NCBI GenBank assembly: GCA_023443925.1
Contig: JAEZSL010000227.1
Location: 1 to 16,097 of the forward strand
Length of the DNA stretch: 16,097 nucleotides
Direction of reading: 5' to 3'
DNA from: Bacillota bacterium
GTDB lineage: Bacteria > Bacillota_A > Clostridia > Lachnospirales > Lachnospiraceae
The translations under genes were made by a program, and so were the position numbers. The first letter of the stretch is position 1. Every line of letters begins with the position of its first letter. Positions 1-7,972 of this stretch are shown here, in pieces. The notes beneath the pieces are model-generated. The model searched no databases and had not been told where the DNA came from. It saw only the letters and a program-made list of their open reading frames with translations.

Positions 1-575
1 GTGTTGGATACGTCTATCTTACTGGCTTTTAACAGACATTTTACGGCTTTATCCGTTTCGCCGTTCTTCATATAAAGCAGTGCCAGTAACTGCAGTGCTT
101 TTACAAAATGAGGATTTAAATTAGTAACTTTTTTAAGCTGTATGATTGCCATATCATCACTGCCCTGTTTTGCCGACAGCAATGCAGCATTGTATCTTTT
201 AATGGTCTGGTTTAAGCTGTCCAGCTTGGTAGGATTGGACTGCAGAGATTCCATATACTCATCCGCATCATTGTTTTCTGTCTGAAAATGTTTACTAATA
301 ACCCATTCGCTTAATGCAGAAACCGTTTCCCCTGACTCATAATAAATAAGTCCCAATAAATTCCTGGCATTAATATTCCTCTTATTTAACTCCAGGCTCT
401 TTTTCAATACCAGTATGGCTCCGGATAAGTCTCTTACCTTTGCCTTCTCCAAACCTTCATTATAGTATTTATTGGATAGCAGATACATTTTCCTGTATAT
501 AGTTAAATCCTCACCACACCGTTCACAGCGGTTTTTTTTCGCTGCTACTGTGTTGCCACATTTCGGACAATTCAT
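1..575 (-). CDS. Zinc-ribbon / TPR protein, 3' end outside the window (partial)
   Basis: The reading frame is open from 575 to the left edge, about 191 residues without a stop. It begins MNCPKCGN and has two CxxC pairs within the first 21 residues (CPKC and CERC), a typical N-terminal zinc ribbon. The rest is helical with TPR-like periodicity: one repeat around LSGAILVLKKSLELNKRN, another around MAIIQLKKVTNLNPHF, and a third near the edge. No membrane segment is visible in this part. There are two candidate ATGs, at 581 and 575. The Shine-Dalgarno GGTGGAG touches the first but lies 6 nt before the second, so 575 is preferred. It follows the 46-aa small protein by 49 nt and probably shares its promoter at 951-979. 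The role is not recognised; zinc-ribbon/TPR proteins are often adaptors in larger assemblies. The C-terminus could carry membrane or other domains that cannot be seen here. Confidence 0.85.
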   Translation of the reverse strand, partial: MNCPKCGNTVAAKKNRCERCGEDLTIYRKMYLLSNKYYNEGLEKAKVRDLSGAILVLKKSLELNKRNINARNLLGLIYYESGETVSALSEWVISKHFQTENNDADEYMESLQSNPTKLDSLNQTIKRYNAALLSAKQGSDDMAIIQLKKVTNLNPHFVKALQLLALLYMKNGETDKAVKCLLKASKIDVSN

Positions 576-624
576 ATTCATCTCCACCTAACCGTTTATT
601 CTCTCATGTTCCTTCTGCATATAA

Positions 625-765
625 TTAATTATCTTTCAGATCCTTCAGCATGGTTTTAATTATATCCGTAATATCCGATAAATCATTATTGTTAATTACG
701 TCTTCTGCCTGGTCTACTTCAAGGCTTGGCTGAAATTTAGCTATTTCTTCATCGAAATTTATCAT
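625..765 (-). CDS. Acidic 46-aa small protein, unknown function
   Basis: A short ORF beginning MINFDEEIAKFQPSLEVD and ending MLKDLKDN. It is strongly acidic, predicted helical towards the C-terminus, and has no signal peptide or membrane segment. An in-frame ATG at 777 would add four residues. However, GGGAG at 771-775 lies 5 nt before the ATG at 765 and overlaps the upstream ATG, so 765 is the better start. It is the first gene after a good promoter and a structured leader, and it sits 49 nt upstream of the zinc-ribbon/TPR gene, which suggests a two-gene unit. Support comes from the ribosome binding site, the promoter and the compact spacing; no homologue is recognised. It could be a small partner of the TPR protein or a leader peptide. 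Confidence 0.6.
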   Translation of the reverse strand: MINFDEEIAKFQPSLEVDQAEDVINNNDLSDITDIIKTMLKDLKDN

Positions 766-944
766 GATATCTCCCATCTGTGCGTTTAGCCGCACGTACA
801 AATCAAGATGTTACTAACCTCTTTTTCGGATAATCCCATTCCACGATGGATTACCCTGTAACCGGGTTGGAATACTTCTTCCAACTAACTTGCCTGTGAA
901 TCGTGCTGTGCTGTTTAATTAAAATACAACTCACATCCGAATAT
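766..944 (-). other. Structured 5' leader of the 46-aa/TPR unit
   Basis: The transcript expected from the promoter at 951-979 would start near 944 and have about 180 untranslated nt. Three hairpins can be drawn. The first is 866-872 with 879-885 (7 bp, 6-nt loop). The second is 828-836 with 848-856 (9 bp including one G-U, 11-nt loop). The third is 780-784 with 791-795 (GUGCG/CGCAC), directly upstream of the GGGAG ribosome binding site. GUUAC and GUAAC segments flank the central hairpin and could form an outer stem. I do not match it to any riboswitch class I know, and there is no U-tract for a classical attenuator. It may be a regulatory leader or simply a structured UTR. Confidence 0.4.
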
Positions 945-950
945 ATATAC

Positions 951-979
951 ATCATAACTATTTTGAGAATAAAAATCAA
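951..979 (-). promoter_or_regulatory. Promoter of the 46-aa/TPR unit
   Basis: On the minus strand, TTGATT (974-979) is separated by 17 bp from TATGAT (951-956), a close match to the SigA consensus with ideal spacing. Predicted start is near 944. Confidence 0.7.
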
Positions 980-1226
980 GTTAATATTTGCCTGTATCGC
1001 ATGAAACACAATAGAATGTACGCACCTGCGGACATTCTATTGTCTGATTCAGGAAAGTGGCATATTTCCTACTTCCATTATAATATTACTATTTTTTTAT
1101 GCAAGAAAAACAGTTCGATTCACTTCGACATGGTAAACATAAATTTACCATTATTTGTGGTTTTTACATCTTTTATCTATTGCTTTCCACCCGACAACTC
1201 CTAAGCCTCGAATGTTGAAATCCGGT
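980..1226. other. Intergenic region with two hairpins downstream of valS
   Basis: No convincing gene is present. A 12-bp perfect inverted repeat lies at 1008-1019 and 1032-1043, and its loop can form a further CGC/GCG stem, making an almost fully paired 36-nt hairpin. A second hairpin, 1130-1137 with 1144-1151 (ATGGTAAA/TTTACCAT, 6-nt loop), lies about 75 nt beyond the valS stop codon. Neither has a clean U-tract on the minus strand, so no textbook terminator for valS can be assigned. The 1130-1151 hairpin is the nearest candidate. Confidence 0.5.
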
Positions 1227-3893
1227 TTATTTTTTACCAAGATACTGTAAACGTTCCGAAACCTGATCCATCATATTGGTATATTTCTCTAATTTTTCCT
1301 TTTCTTCAGCAATTTTAGCTTCCGGAGCCTTGCTTACGAACCGCTCATTGCTCAGCATGCCTTTAACCCGCTGTAATTCCCCTTCCAGCCTTGTCTTTTC
1401 TTTGGTAAGGCGTTCGATTTCCTTTTCAATATCTACCAGGTCTGCAAAAGGCATATAGATAGAAGCTTCCGGAATTACGGCTGCCACGGAATCCGATGGT
1501 ATACCGGTTTTATCTGCCTGTATGGCAACCTCTGCCGCATATCCTAAAGAAGCGAAAAATACTTTGCTGTTTTCAAAAATATTTCTGACTTTTTCATTTT
1601 CCGATACCACAATTACGGCTGCTTTTCTGCTGGGGGGCACATTCATATCCGTACGTACGTTACGGATACCCTTAACGGCTGCCTTAATTACTTCAACCGC
1701 TTCCTCTTCTTTCACATAAGCCATCTCTTCTGTGTATACCGGCCATTCAGAAATCATAATGGATTCGTCTTCGGAAGAGCTTCCTTCCATTTCCTTTAAA
1801 GTACAGTAGATTTCCTCCGTAATAAAGGGCATAAAGGGATGGAGAAGTTTTAAGGATATAGTAAGTACCTGCTTTAAGGTCCACATGGCGCCGGCTTTGG
1901 TTTCATCGGTTTCGCTGTATAATCTGGGTTTTACCATCTCAATATACCAGTCACAGAATTCTTCCCAGACAAAATCGTAAATCTTCTGTACCGCAATTCC
2001 CAGTTCGAAATTATCCATATTATCCGTAACATCCTTCACCAGGGTGTTGGCCTTGGATAAAATCCATTTATCCGCATCCGTTAAGGTTTTGGGATCCATG
2101 GTATCACCGGTGCTGGCTTTCTCCAGATTCATCATAATAAATCGGGAGGCATTCCAAACTTTATTGGCAAAGTTTCGGCTGGCTTCTACTCTTTCCCAGT
2201 AGAAACGCATGTCGTTGCCTGGAGCATTGCCGGTAATCAGGGTAAGTCTTAATGCATCGGCACCGTATTTATCGATAATTTCAAGGGGATCGATACCGTT
2301 TCCGAGAGACTTACTCATCTTGCGTCCCTGGGAATCCCTTACTAAGCCGTGTATTAAAACTTTGCTAAAGGGTGCTTTACCGGTGTATTCATAACCGGAG
2401 AATACCATACGGACAACCCAGAAGAAAATAATATCATAGCCGGTTACCAGTACATCCGTCGGATAGAAATAGTTTAAATCGTCTGTGTTCTCCGGCCAGC
2501 CCAGAGTTGAAAAAGGCCACAGGGCGGAGCTAAACCAGGTATCTAAGGTATCCTCATCCTGTTTTAAGTGGGTATGTCCGCATTTGGGGCATTTCTCCGG
2601 TACTTCACGGGATACTACGGTTTCACCGCATTTTTCGCAGTAATAGGCAGGAATACGGTGTCCCCACCATAGCTGTCTGGAGATACACCAGTCTCTGATA
2701 TTATCGGTCCAGTTAAAATATATTTTATCAAAACGTTCCGGTACGAACTGTACTTCACCTTTTTTCACAGCATCCACGGCAGGCTTAATGAGTTCGTCCA
2801 TTTTTACGAACCACTGCTGTTTAATCAAAGGTTCTACCGTTGTCTTACATCTGTCGTGGGTTCCTACGTTATGGCTATGGTCTTCCACCTTAACTAATAA
2901 GCCCAATTCCTCCAGTTCCTTTACCATGCGCTTTCTGGCTTCATACCGGTCAAGACCGGCATAGATCCCGCCGTTGGCATTAATGGTAGCATCATCGTTC
3001 ATCACATTGATTTCCGGCAGGTTATGTCTTTTACCTACTTCAAAGTCATTGGGGTCATGAGCCGGTGTAATTTTAACTACTCCGGTGCCGAATTCCTTGT
3101 CTACATAAGTATCCGCAATAATGGGAATTTCTTTATTTACCAGAGGAAGGATAACTGTTTTGCCGATAAGATGCTTATACCGTTCATCTTCCGGATGAAC
3201 CGCTACGGCAGAATCGCCCAGCATGGTTTCGGGTCTGGTAGTGGCAACTTCCACAAACTCATCGCTGCCAGCAATGGGGTATTTAATGTGCCAGAAATGG
3301 CCGGCCTGTTCCTCATGTTCCACTTCCGCATCAGATATACTGGTCTGGCATACGGGACACCAGTTAATAATCCGGGAGCCTTTATAGATATAGCCTTTTT
3401 CATATAAGCGAAGAAATACTTCCGTTACCGCCTTTGAACATCCTTCGTCCATGGTAAACCGTTCCCTGTCCCAGTCGCAGGACGAACCTAATTTCTTTAA
3501 CTGGCCTATGATCCTGCCGCCGTATTCCTCTTTCCATTCCCAGGCACGTTTTAAAAATCCATCCCTGCCAAGGCTTTCTTTATCAATGCCTTCTTTTTTT
3601 AACTGCTCGATAATCTTAACTTCCGTAGCTATACTGGCATGGTCCGTGCCCGGCTGCCATAAGGCGTTATAACCTTGCATGCGCTTAAAACGAATCAGGA
3701 TATCCTGCATGGTATTATCCAGAGCATGTCCCATGTGGAGCTGCCCCGTAATGTTGGGCGGGGGTATTACTATGGTAAATGGTTTTTTCTTTTTATCAAC
3801 TTCGGCATGAAAATATTTTTTATTCAGCCACTTTGCATACAATCTGCCTTCTATGTCCTGGGGATCATAGTTTTTTGCCAGTTCTTTCTGCAT
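1227..3893 (-). CDS. valS: Valine--tRNA ligase
   Basis: Cytoplasmic class I aminoacyl-tRNA synthetase that charges tRNA-Val with valine using ATP. Its 888 residues fit the usual bacterial length. The HIGH signature appears as HMGH at residues 53-56 after PPPNITGQL, and KMSKS at 525-529. An editing (CP1) domain lies between, with the [10 protein letters not shown] and [13 protein letters not shown] motifs. Two Cys pairs (CEKC and CPKC) form the zinc knuckle before [13 protein letters not shown]. The anticodon-binding domain follows, and the last ~65 residues form the coiled-coil tRNA-binding arm typical of ValRS. AAAGGAG sits 7 nt before the ATG. Expression should depend on tRNA-Val charging through the T-box at 4094-4396. 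It appears to be monocistronic. The sequence looks intact and ordinary. Confidence 0.98.
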   Translation of the reverse strand: MQKELAKNYDPQDIEGRLYAKWLNKKYFHAEVDKKKKPFTIVIPPPNITGQLHMGHALDNTMQDILIRFKRMQGYNALWQPGTDHASIATEVKIIEQLKKEGIDKESLGRDGFLKRAWEWKEEYGGRIIGQLKKLGSSCDWDRERFTMDEGCSKAVTEVFLRLYEKGYIYKGSRIINWCPVCQTSISDAEVEHEEQAGHFWHIKYPIAGSDEFVEVATTRPETMLGDSAVAVHPEDERYKHLIGKTVILPLVNKEIPIIADTYVDKEFGTGVVKITPAHDPNDFEVGKRHNLPEINVMNDDATINANGGIYAGLDRYEARKRMVKELEELGLLVKVEDHSHNVGTHDRCKTTVEPLIKQQWFVKMDELIKPAVDAVKKGEVQFVPERFDKIYFNWTDNIRDWCISRQLWWGHRIPAYYCEKCGETVVSREVPEKCPKCGHTHLKQDEDTLDTWFSSALWPFSTLGWPENTDDLNYFYPTDVLVTGYDIIFFWVVRMVFSGYEYTGKAPFSKVLIHGLVRDSQGRKMSKSLGNGIDPLEIIDKYGADALRLTLITGNAPGNDMRFYWERVEASRNFANKVWNASRFIMMNLEKASTGDTMDPKTLTDADKWILSKANTLVKDVTDNMDNFELGIAVQKIYDFVWEEFCDWYIEMVKPRLYSETDETKAGAMWTLKQVLTISLKLLHPFMPFITEEIYCTLKEMEGSSSEDESIMISEWPVYTEEMAYVKEEEAVEVIKAAVKGIRNVRTDMNVPPSRKAAVIVVSENEKVRNIFENSKVFFASLGYAAEVAIQADKTGIPSDSVAAVIPEASIYMPFADLVDIEKEIERLTKEKTRLEGELQRVKGMLSNERFVSKAPEAKIAEEKEKLEKYTNMMDQVSERLQYLGKK

Positions 3894-3921
3894 GGTTAAT
3901 CTCCTTTATCTATCTTTTTAT

Positions 3922-3966
3922 CTAGCTTTTCTTGAATTAGCTTTTCTTGAATTAGCTTTTTTGAGT
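3922..3966. repeat. 15-bp tandem repeat, three copies, in the valS 5' UTR
   Basis: Three consecutive 15-bp units: 3922-3936, 3937-3951 and 3952-3966. The core is TAGCTTTTCTTGAA. The first two units differ at one position and the third is degenerate. The array lies between the T-box terminator and the valS ribosome binding site, so it is transcribed only when the T-box reads through. The rest of 3894-4093 shows nothing else convincing. Confidence 0.8.
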
Positions 3967-4093
3967 TAGATTTATTAAATTTTTAATTCCTCTTACTCTT
4001 TCCAGCTTCTAAAGTAACAATCCGTCAGGCCTGATGGGGGTATAGCACAGCTTTTTTCAATCTTACATGAGAAATATTTTGTTCCCCGAAAGA

Positions 4094-4120
4094 CAAAAAA
4101 AGTCCTCCGTCTGAAAGGAC
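4094..4120 (-). terminator. T-box regulated intrinsic terminator
   Basis: On the minus strand, a GTCCTT / GAGGAC stem with a short loop is followed by a seven-T run. It competes with the antiterminator built on the T-box sequence at 4127-4140. Confidence 0.9.
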
Positions 4121-4396
4121 GAAGAACCGTGGTACCACCTTTGTTTACGGCATTCCATAGACTGCCGCCTTTGTGCTGTTATTCAGCCGGTCTGTAACGG
4201 GACCTCCCGTTATTTCTTACTCTGCTTTCAGAAATCCTGTTCCGGAGCTACCTTCGATAAACATTCCTTAAGATGACCTTTCAGCCGGCGGGCCATCCTC
4301 TCTGTTAAGATGATTTATCTAATCCTCTCCATCCATACATTTATACCTTATTATATTCTTAAAAACAATACAGCGCAGGCTGTTTCAACCTGCTTC
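4094..4396 (-). ncRNA. T-box leader (tRNA-Val responsive) of valS
   Basis: The conserved T-box sequence AGGTGGTACCACGG lies at 4127-4140 on the minus strand. It is followed by an intrinsic terminator: the GTCCTT/GAGGAC hairpin at about 4102-4120, then a seven-T run at 4094-4101. Upstream, a Stem I-like region has complementary GGAG and CUCC segments flanking the specifier region. The triplet GTA at 4249-4251, inside GAAGGTAGCTCC, is the best candidate specifier codon and reads valine, matching the downstream gene. Established mechanism: uncharged tRNA pairs with the specifier and, through its NCCA end, with the T-box bulge, which favours the antiterminator. The specifier assignment is my inference; the T-box itself is unmistakable. 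Confidence 0.95.
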
Positions 4397-4402
4397 TATA
4401 CT

Positions 4403-4431
4403 ATCATATGAAATGAATCCGATTCTGTCAA
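4403..4431 (-). promoter_or_regulatory. valS / T-box promoter
   Basis: A perfect TTGACA (4426-4431) and TATGAT (4403-4408) are separated by exactly 17 bp on the minus strand. Predicted start is near 4396. The -35 box is only 14 bp beyond the stop codon of the upstream operon's last gene (4446). Confidence 0.9.
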
Positions 4432-4445
4432 GACATTTTTCCCTT

Positions 4446-5675
4446 TTACAAATATATCCCGTACAGCCTGAGCTTTTCAGTTACTTCCTCCAGGTTTTCG
4501 GGTCTTTTATTAATAAATTCCTGTATATCCCTGATGCTTTTGTCTTTCAGACTATTGTTGTAGTCAATCCGGTCCCTGAGTTTTTTTCTTCTGGTTTCCA
4601 GACGCCTGCGTACCTCATCCATTTCCACACGGTCCATAAGCGCCGCAATCTGGTGCACCCAGATATCCGGGTCCTTTAAATCCTGACTTTTAAGTTCCTT
4701 TACCAGATCTTTTTTATAGTATTCCAACTGTTCCATGTTTTTATTAAAGACTCTTTCTTCTTCCTTTGCCTTTAAATACTGTTCCCATAAAAACTGAAGT
4801 TCCGCATAGCTGTTAACCATATATTTCTGGTATGAGTAATCCAGTTCACTGGTATTGTTAATATACTTAATTTTCACCTTATTCAGCAGTCCGATGGCCC
4901 TATTCAGCTTCAATTCCGTCACTTTCATCTCTTTTCGGTTGCTGCCGGAATTAATAAAAATATAAAATGCTGAAATTGCAGCCAGAGCAATGGTCATTAA
5001 GAAGGGTATCTGCATATCCGCTTTTGTGGAATTCTGAACCAGGATAAATACGGTGAATAAAATCAGTACCACAATACAAGTGGCTGCTGCTATTCCTTTT
5101 AAATAGCTATGTCTGCTGAAAATTTCCTCTCTCTGGTAATTAAGCGCACCTTTTTCTCCCTCCAGATATTTCATGTCCGTTTTGATGGTATCCTGGTAAA
5201 CCTCGTTTTTTTTCATTCTTTTTAGCTCTGTCGGAAGTACCTCTTCATACCTGGCCATATTCTTAAACTGAACATCTGTTATCTTTCTGGCTTTATTCTG
5301 GTGATTGGACCGTTCTTTGGTATAGGCGGTGATTTTTTTTGCCGTATCGTTCAAATATTGCCTATCCTCCTCCGGCAATCGGTCCAGCTTCTGGATATCG
5401 GCCAGATAGGAGGTGACGGCCTGAAACTCTGTTTTTAGTTCCTCCAGCTGTTTACCGGTCTCTAAAATCTGTTCACAGTTATCGATAATAAAATTACCCC
5501 GGTCTGAACCGGAACCGAAATTTACTTTCTTTTCATCCAGCTTCAAAATTGTTTCTTTATCCGCTTCTGTCATTGTATCAGTCACCAAGCCGTTATCTTG
5601 TATATCAGCCGCGCTTTTTGGTGCTTCTGTTTTTTTACCCTTCCTCTTAGAAAAAATCTTACTAAAAATGCCCAT
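4446..5675 (-). CDS. Coiled-coil protein with two central membrane helices, unknown function
   Basis: This 409-residue protein starts MGIFSKIFSKRKGKK, a short amphipathic, very basic N-terminus with no cleavable signal. Residues ~65-185 are charged and helical, probably coiled coil. Two hydrophobic helices follow at ~192-214 and ~222-242, joined by a loop of only about seven residues. A second long charged coiled-coil region covers ~245-400, and the protein ends LRLYGIYL. Basic flanks on both sides suggest both arms are cytoplasmic, giving a membrane hairpin anchor (inference). AGGAG lies 9 nt before the ATG and abuts the stop of the preceding gene, from which it is 15 nt away. It is the last gene of the four-gene operon, with no terminator before the valS promoter. 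I recognise no named family. Its likely job is to tether the other three products to the membrane. Confidence 0.88.
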   Translation of the reverse strand: MGIFSKIFSKRKGKKTEAPKSAADIQDNGLVTDTMTEADKETILKLDEKKVNFGSGSDRGNFIIDNCEQILETGKQLEELKTEFQAVTSYLADIQKLDRLPEEDRQYLNDTAKKITAYTKERSNHQNKARKITDVQFKNMARYEEVLPTELKRMKKNEVYQDTIKTDMKYLEGEKGALNYQREEIFSRHSYLKGIAAATCIVVLILFTVFILVQNSTKADMQIPFLMTIALAAISAFYIFINSGSNRKEMKVTELKLNRAIGLLNKVKIKYINNTSELDYSYQKYMVNSYAELQFLWEQYLKAKEEERVFNKNMEQLEYYKKDLVKELKSQDLKDPDIWVHQIAALMDRVEMDEVRRRLETRRKKLRDRIDYNNSLKDKSIRDIQEFINKRPENLEEVTEKLRLYGIYL

Positions 5676-5690
5676 CTGTCTTCACTCCTG

Positions 5691-6527
5691 CTACAGGTTT
5701 TCCTTCCGGAATTCCTGTTTCCACCGATTGATTACATCCCCTGCCATATCATAAAAGGGAACGATTCTGCCATTTTCTTTCTGTTCCTTAAGATTACCTA
5801 TAACCTGATAGTCCTCGGAGGCTTCTGCCTCCTCATAAAAGTTCTCAAGTTCATTCCGAAGCAGTTCCAGGTAATCCAGTGAGGCACCGTAATTCATAAC
5901 CTCTTTTTCCAATCTTTCGTCCTGCCTGGTCAGAATCAGCGCGTAAAAATACTGTCTTAAGGATTCTTTGTTATGACTCCTCTCATAGGCTTCCTTAAAC
6001 CGTTCCGCCGCTTCCGCCAGTCCCATGGTATTTATCTGGGCAACTGCCAGATTGTGCATCAGACTTCCATAAGCTACGCTGTCTGTTCCAGCGGCATCTG
6101 TACTGTCCAGAAGGGATTCATATTCAGCCTGGGCGGCCGTAAACCGCCTGTATTTTACATAATTATCCGCTTTCTTCTTTCTTTTATCAAAGGGTGATAA
6201 ATGTACAAACTCATCCATGGTATGAATCAGCTTCTTAATCTCATCTTCGGAATAATAGTCCGCACTGCAAAGAATACAGACTACATAATCCTTAAGACCG
6301 GTCTTTCCTTCCAGCAGAAAACGCAGCTTATCTCCCCGTTCTTTAAGCTCTAACTCCTCCTGGATCCAGGTTACCAGGGCTTGGTCAAACAAATCCTCCT
6401 GAATGATTTCAATATTATTGTAAAGGTAATAACACAGTTCTTCTATGGAATATACATAAGTATCCGTCAATTTAAAATAATAAGGCTGTTCCGCCTGTTT
6501 ACCGTTGCATATAATTAATTTTCCCAT
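5691..6527 (-). CDS. TPR-like helical protein, unknown function
   Basis: A 278-residue soluble protein beginning MGKLIICNGKQAEQPYYFKL. The N-terminal ~95 residues form a mixed domain containing YSIEELCYYLYNN and EDLFDQALVTWIQEEL. From ~110 to ~215 the sequence is helical with TPR-type spacing, for example YRRFTAAQAEYESLLDS, then SLMHNLAVAQINTMG and AERFKEAYERSHNKESL. The C-terminus is acidic and ends with a basic stretch. No signal peptide or membrane segment is seen. GGAG lies 6 nt before the ATG. It sits between the DUF5716-like gene (82-nt gap holding a tandem repeat) and the membrane protein gene (15-nt gap). As TPRs usually bind proteins, an adaptor role in the same complex is a reasonable inference. 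No specific family name is claimed. Confidence 0.88.
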   Translation of the reverse strand: MGKLIICNGKQAEQPYYFKLTDTYVYSIEELCYYLYNNIEIIQEDLFDQALVTWIQEELELKERGDKLRFLLEGKTGLKDYVVCILCSADYYSEDEIKKLIHTMDEFVHLSPFDKRKKKADNYVKYRRFTAAQAEYESLLDSTDAAGTDSVAYGSLMHNLAVAQINTMGLAEAAERFKEAYERSHNKESLRQYFYALILTRQDERLEKEVMNYGASLDYLELLRNELENFYEEAEASEDYQVIGNLKEQKENGRIVPFYDMAGDVINRWKQEFRKENL

Positions 6528-6539
6528 AACACTCTCCTC

Positions 6540-6599
6540 ATCCGTTATGTATGCTTATATCCGTTATGTATGTCTTATATCCGTTATATATATCTTAAT
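6540..6599. repeat. ~20-bp tandem repeat, three copies
   Basis: Units at 6540-6558, 6559-6578 and 6579-6599 share ATCCGTTATRTATR followed by a variable CTTAT. Unit length drifts from 19 to 21 bp. The array fills most of the 82-bp gap between the DUF5716-like gene and the TPR-like gene, inside the operon transcript. Confidence 0.8.
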
Positions 6600-6609
6600 C
6601 TGTTAAGCC

Positions 6610-7878
6610 CTAAAAAGTAATCTCTTTCTCCCAGATCCGGTTGGAGGAAGGGTAGAAATTACCAAAGCCTTTGTCCTTAACGGAAATCACAGCCGTGTTT
6701 TTATCCAGGAATTTTATCCTTACTTCAACTCTGGTGGTCTTATTGGGTCTGAATGGAAGTCCTTCCAGCGGCAGCTTATAGACTTCCGTTTCATGTTTTA
6801 GGAGATCTTTTCTGGATATGGATATCTCCTTTGTGTCATCCAATATCAAATCCAGTTTTTCCTCCGCGCCATACCAGGGAGTGGCGGCTTTCATCAAAAC
6901 TGCCTCTGCCGGTTTGGCATCATAATAACCGTTCAAATAGAAAGTGCTGGTAATCATCTCACTGCCCAGGAGTAAAAAGTCCTCCAGCCGGCCCTCCCCG
7001 GTTAATTCCCTGGCCGTATAACAGGCTCCTTTGGCATAAAGGTTCTGGCCTTTAAATACTCTTCTTCCAATACACAGCTCTTTTAAAACATTGTCTGCCC
7101 AGGCTCCTTCAAATCCGATGCCGGTAATGTAAATCGTCGATACAATCTGTTTATGAAGTACCTTTTTAGCCAGATTGGAAAATAAGTACTCTGCTTTTTC
7201 CTTCTCTTTCAAATCCTTAAGCACCTGGAGGTTTAATACATCCTGAAAACCTTTTTCCGTGATTCCCACCGTTTGAGGCTTTGTCCTGCGGTCAATTATA
7301 ATCTGCTGATAACTTAAACCCATCTCATCAAAATCAAACAGGCCCACATCGTTCATCCATAATTCTTTTTTCTGATACAGAGCATAGTACTGGTAACTCT
7401 GGGAATGACTCTGAACAAAAGCACGGTCCTTTCCAATCCCCATATTGCACAATGCTTCGTAAATATCCGCCATTAGTTTTTCATCCGGCTCTTTCACCGT
7501 AACAACCAGTTTTAAAATGCTGTTGGAAGGAAAATAAAGCTTTAGCAGCTGAAGACTTTTTCGAAAAAACTTTTCCAGCAGGGCAACCGGTTTAAAAGGA
7601 ACTCCATAAATCTGCGTATCTTCCCCTGCCTTAATCTTAGTTAACAATCCGTCAATCAGTACTCCGCTGCCTGCCTCCTGTATAAGATAGGCTTCCTCCC
7701 CGTATACCCACTCTTTGGTCTTTTCTTTAACCCCCAGTACGGTAGGTATCAAATATTTTGTTTTATCCGAAGTGACGCAGATGGATTCCGGCTCATACGT
7801 TTTCGGATTATAGCAGCAAATCTGTGATGCTGCTTCGCAAAGGTCAAACCCAACGATAAGGCTTCTTTGTTCAACCAT
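6610..7878 (-). CDS. DUF5716-family protein, degenerate actin/Hsp70-like fold
   Basis: A 422-residue soluble protein. Its layout recalls the actin/Hsp70 ATPase core. SLIVGFDLCEA (residues 6-16) sits where Hsp70 has the phosphate-1 loop. VGLFDFDEMG (178-187) matches the phosphate-2 position, followed by a strand QQIIID. IYITGIGFEG (249-258) resembles the adenosine motif, with KGACYTA (283-289) after it. The C-terminal ~75 residues form a beta-rich domain ending in VSVKDKGFGNFYPSSN-like sequence (exact text at 398-413). The Gly/Thr residues that contact phosphate in true Hsp70 proteins are largely missing, so ATP hydrolysis is doubtful. I believe this is the DUF5716 family of Lachnospiraceae (recognition, not searched). 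A GAGG ribosome binding site precedes the ATG. It is the second gene of the operon, 94 nt after the DUF5717-like gene. Confidence 0.85.
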   Translation of the reverse strand: MVEQRSLIVGFDLCEAASQICCYNPKTYEPESICVTSDKTKYLIPTVLGVKEKTKEWVYGEEAYLIQEAGSGVLIDGLLTKIKAGEDTQIYGVPFKPVALLEKFFRKSLQLLKLYFPSNSILKLVVTVKEPDEKLMADIYEALCNMGIGKDRAFVQSHSQSYQYYALYQKKELWMNDVGLFDFDEMGLSYQQIIIDRRTKPQTVGITEKGFQDVLNLQVLKDLKEKEKAEYLFSNLAKKVLHKQIVSTIYITGIGFEGAWADNVLKELCIGRRVFKGQNLYAKGACYTARELTGEGRLEDFLLLGSEMITSTFYLNGYYDAKPAEAVLMKAATPWYGAEEKLDLILDDTKEISISRKDLLKHETEVYKLPLEGLPFRPNKTTRVEVRIKFLDKNTAVISVKDKGFGNFYPSSNRIWEKEITF

Positions 7879-7894
7879 ATTTTACCTCATTCCT

Positions 7895-7910
7895 GCGCAT
7901 CGTTGTGCGC
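7895..7910. other. Small GC-rich hairpin between DUF5717- and DUF5716-like genes
   Basis: GCGCA (7895-7899) and TGCGC (7906-7910) form a 5-bp stem with a 6-nt loop in the 94-nt gap, just upstream of the DUF5716-like ribosome binding site. There is no T-run, so it is not a terminator. It could tune translation or mRNA processing. Confidence 0.4.
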
Positions 7911-7972
7911 TATTCCCATACCAGTTTAAGTGCTGTCCATGCTGTGTAACTTCAATCGTGGGTTATCACATA

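Noticed and set aside
1001..1204. Plus-strand 67-aa ORF
   Set aside because: It starts at the edge of the 36-nt palindrome, spans both hairpins, and has neither a ribosome binding site nor a recognisable domain.
3024..3407. Plus-strand 127-aa ORF inside valS
   Set aside because: Antisense shadow of the ValRS editing domain; the minus-strand frame encodes strongly conserved motifs here.
4361..4383. Hairpin ACAGC/GCTGT followed by ATTGTTTTT as a terminator for the four-gene operon
   Set aside because: It lies downstream of the valS promoter start, so it would also stop valS transcription within about 35 nt. The stem has only five base pairs.
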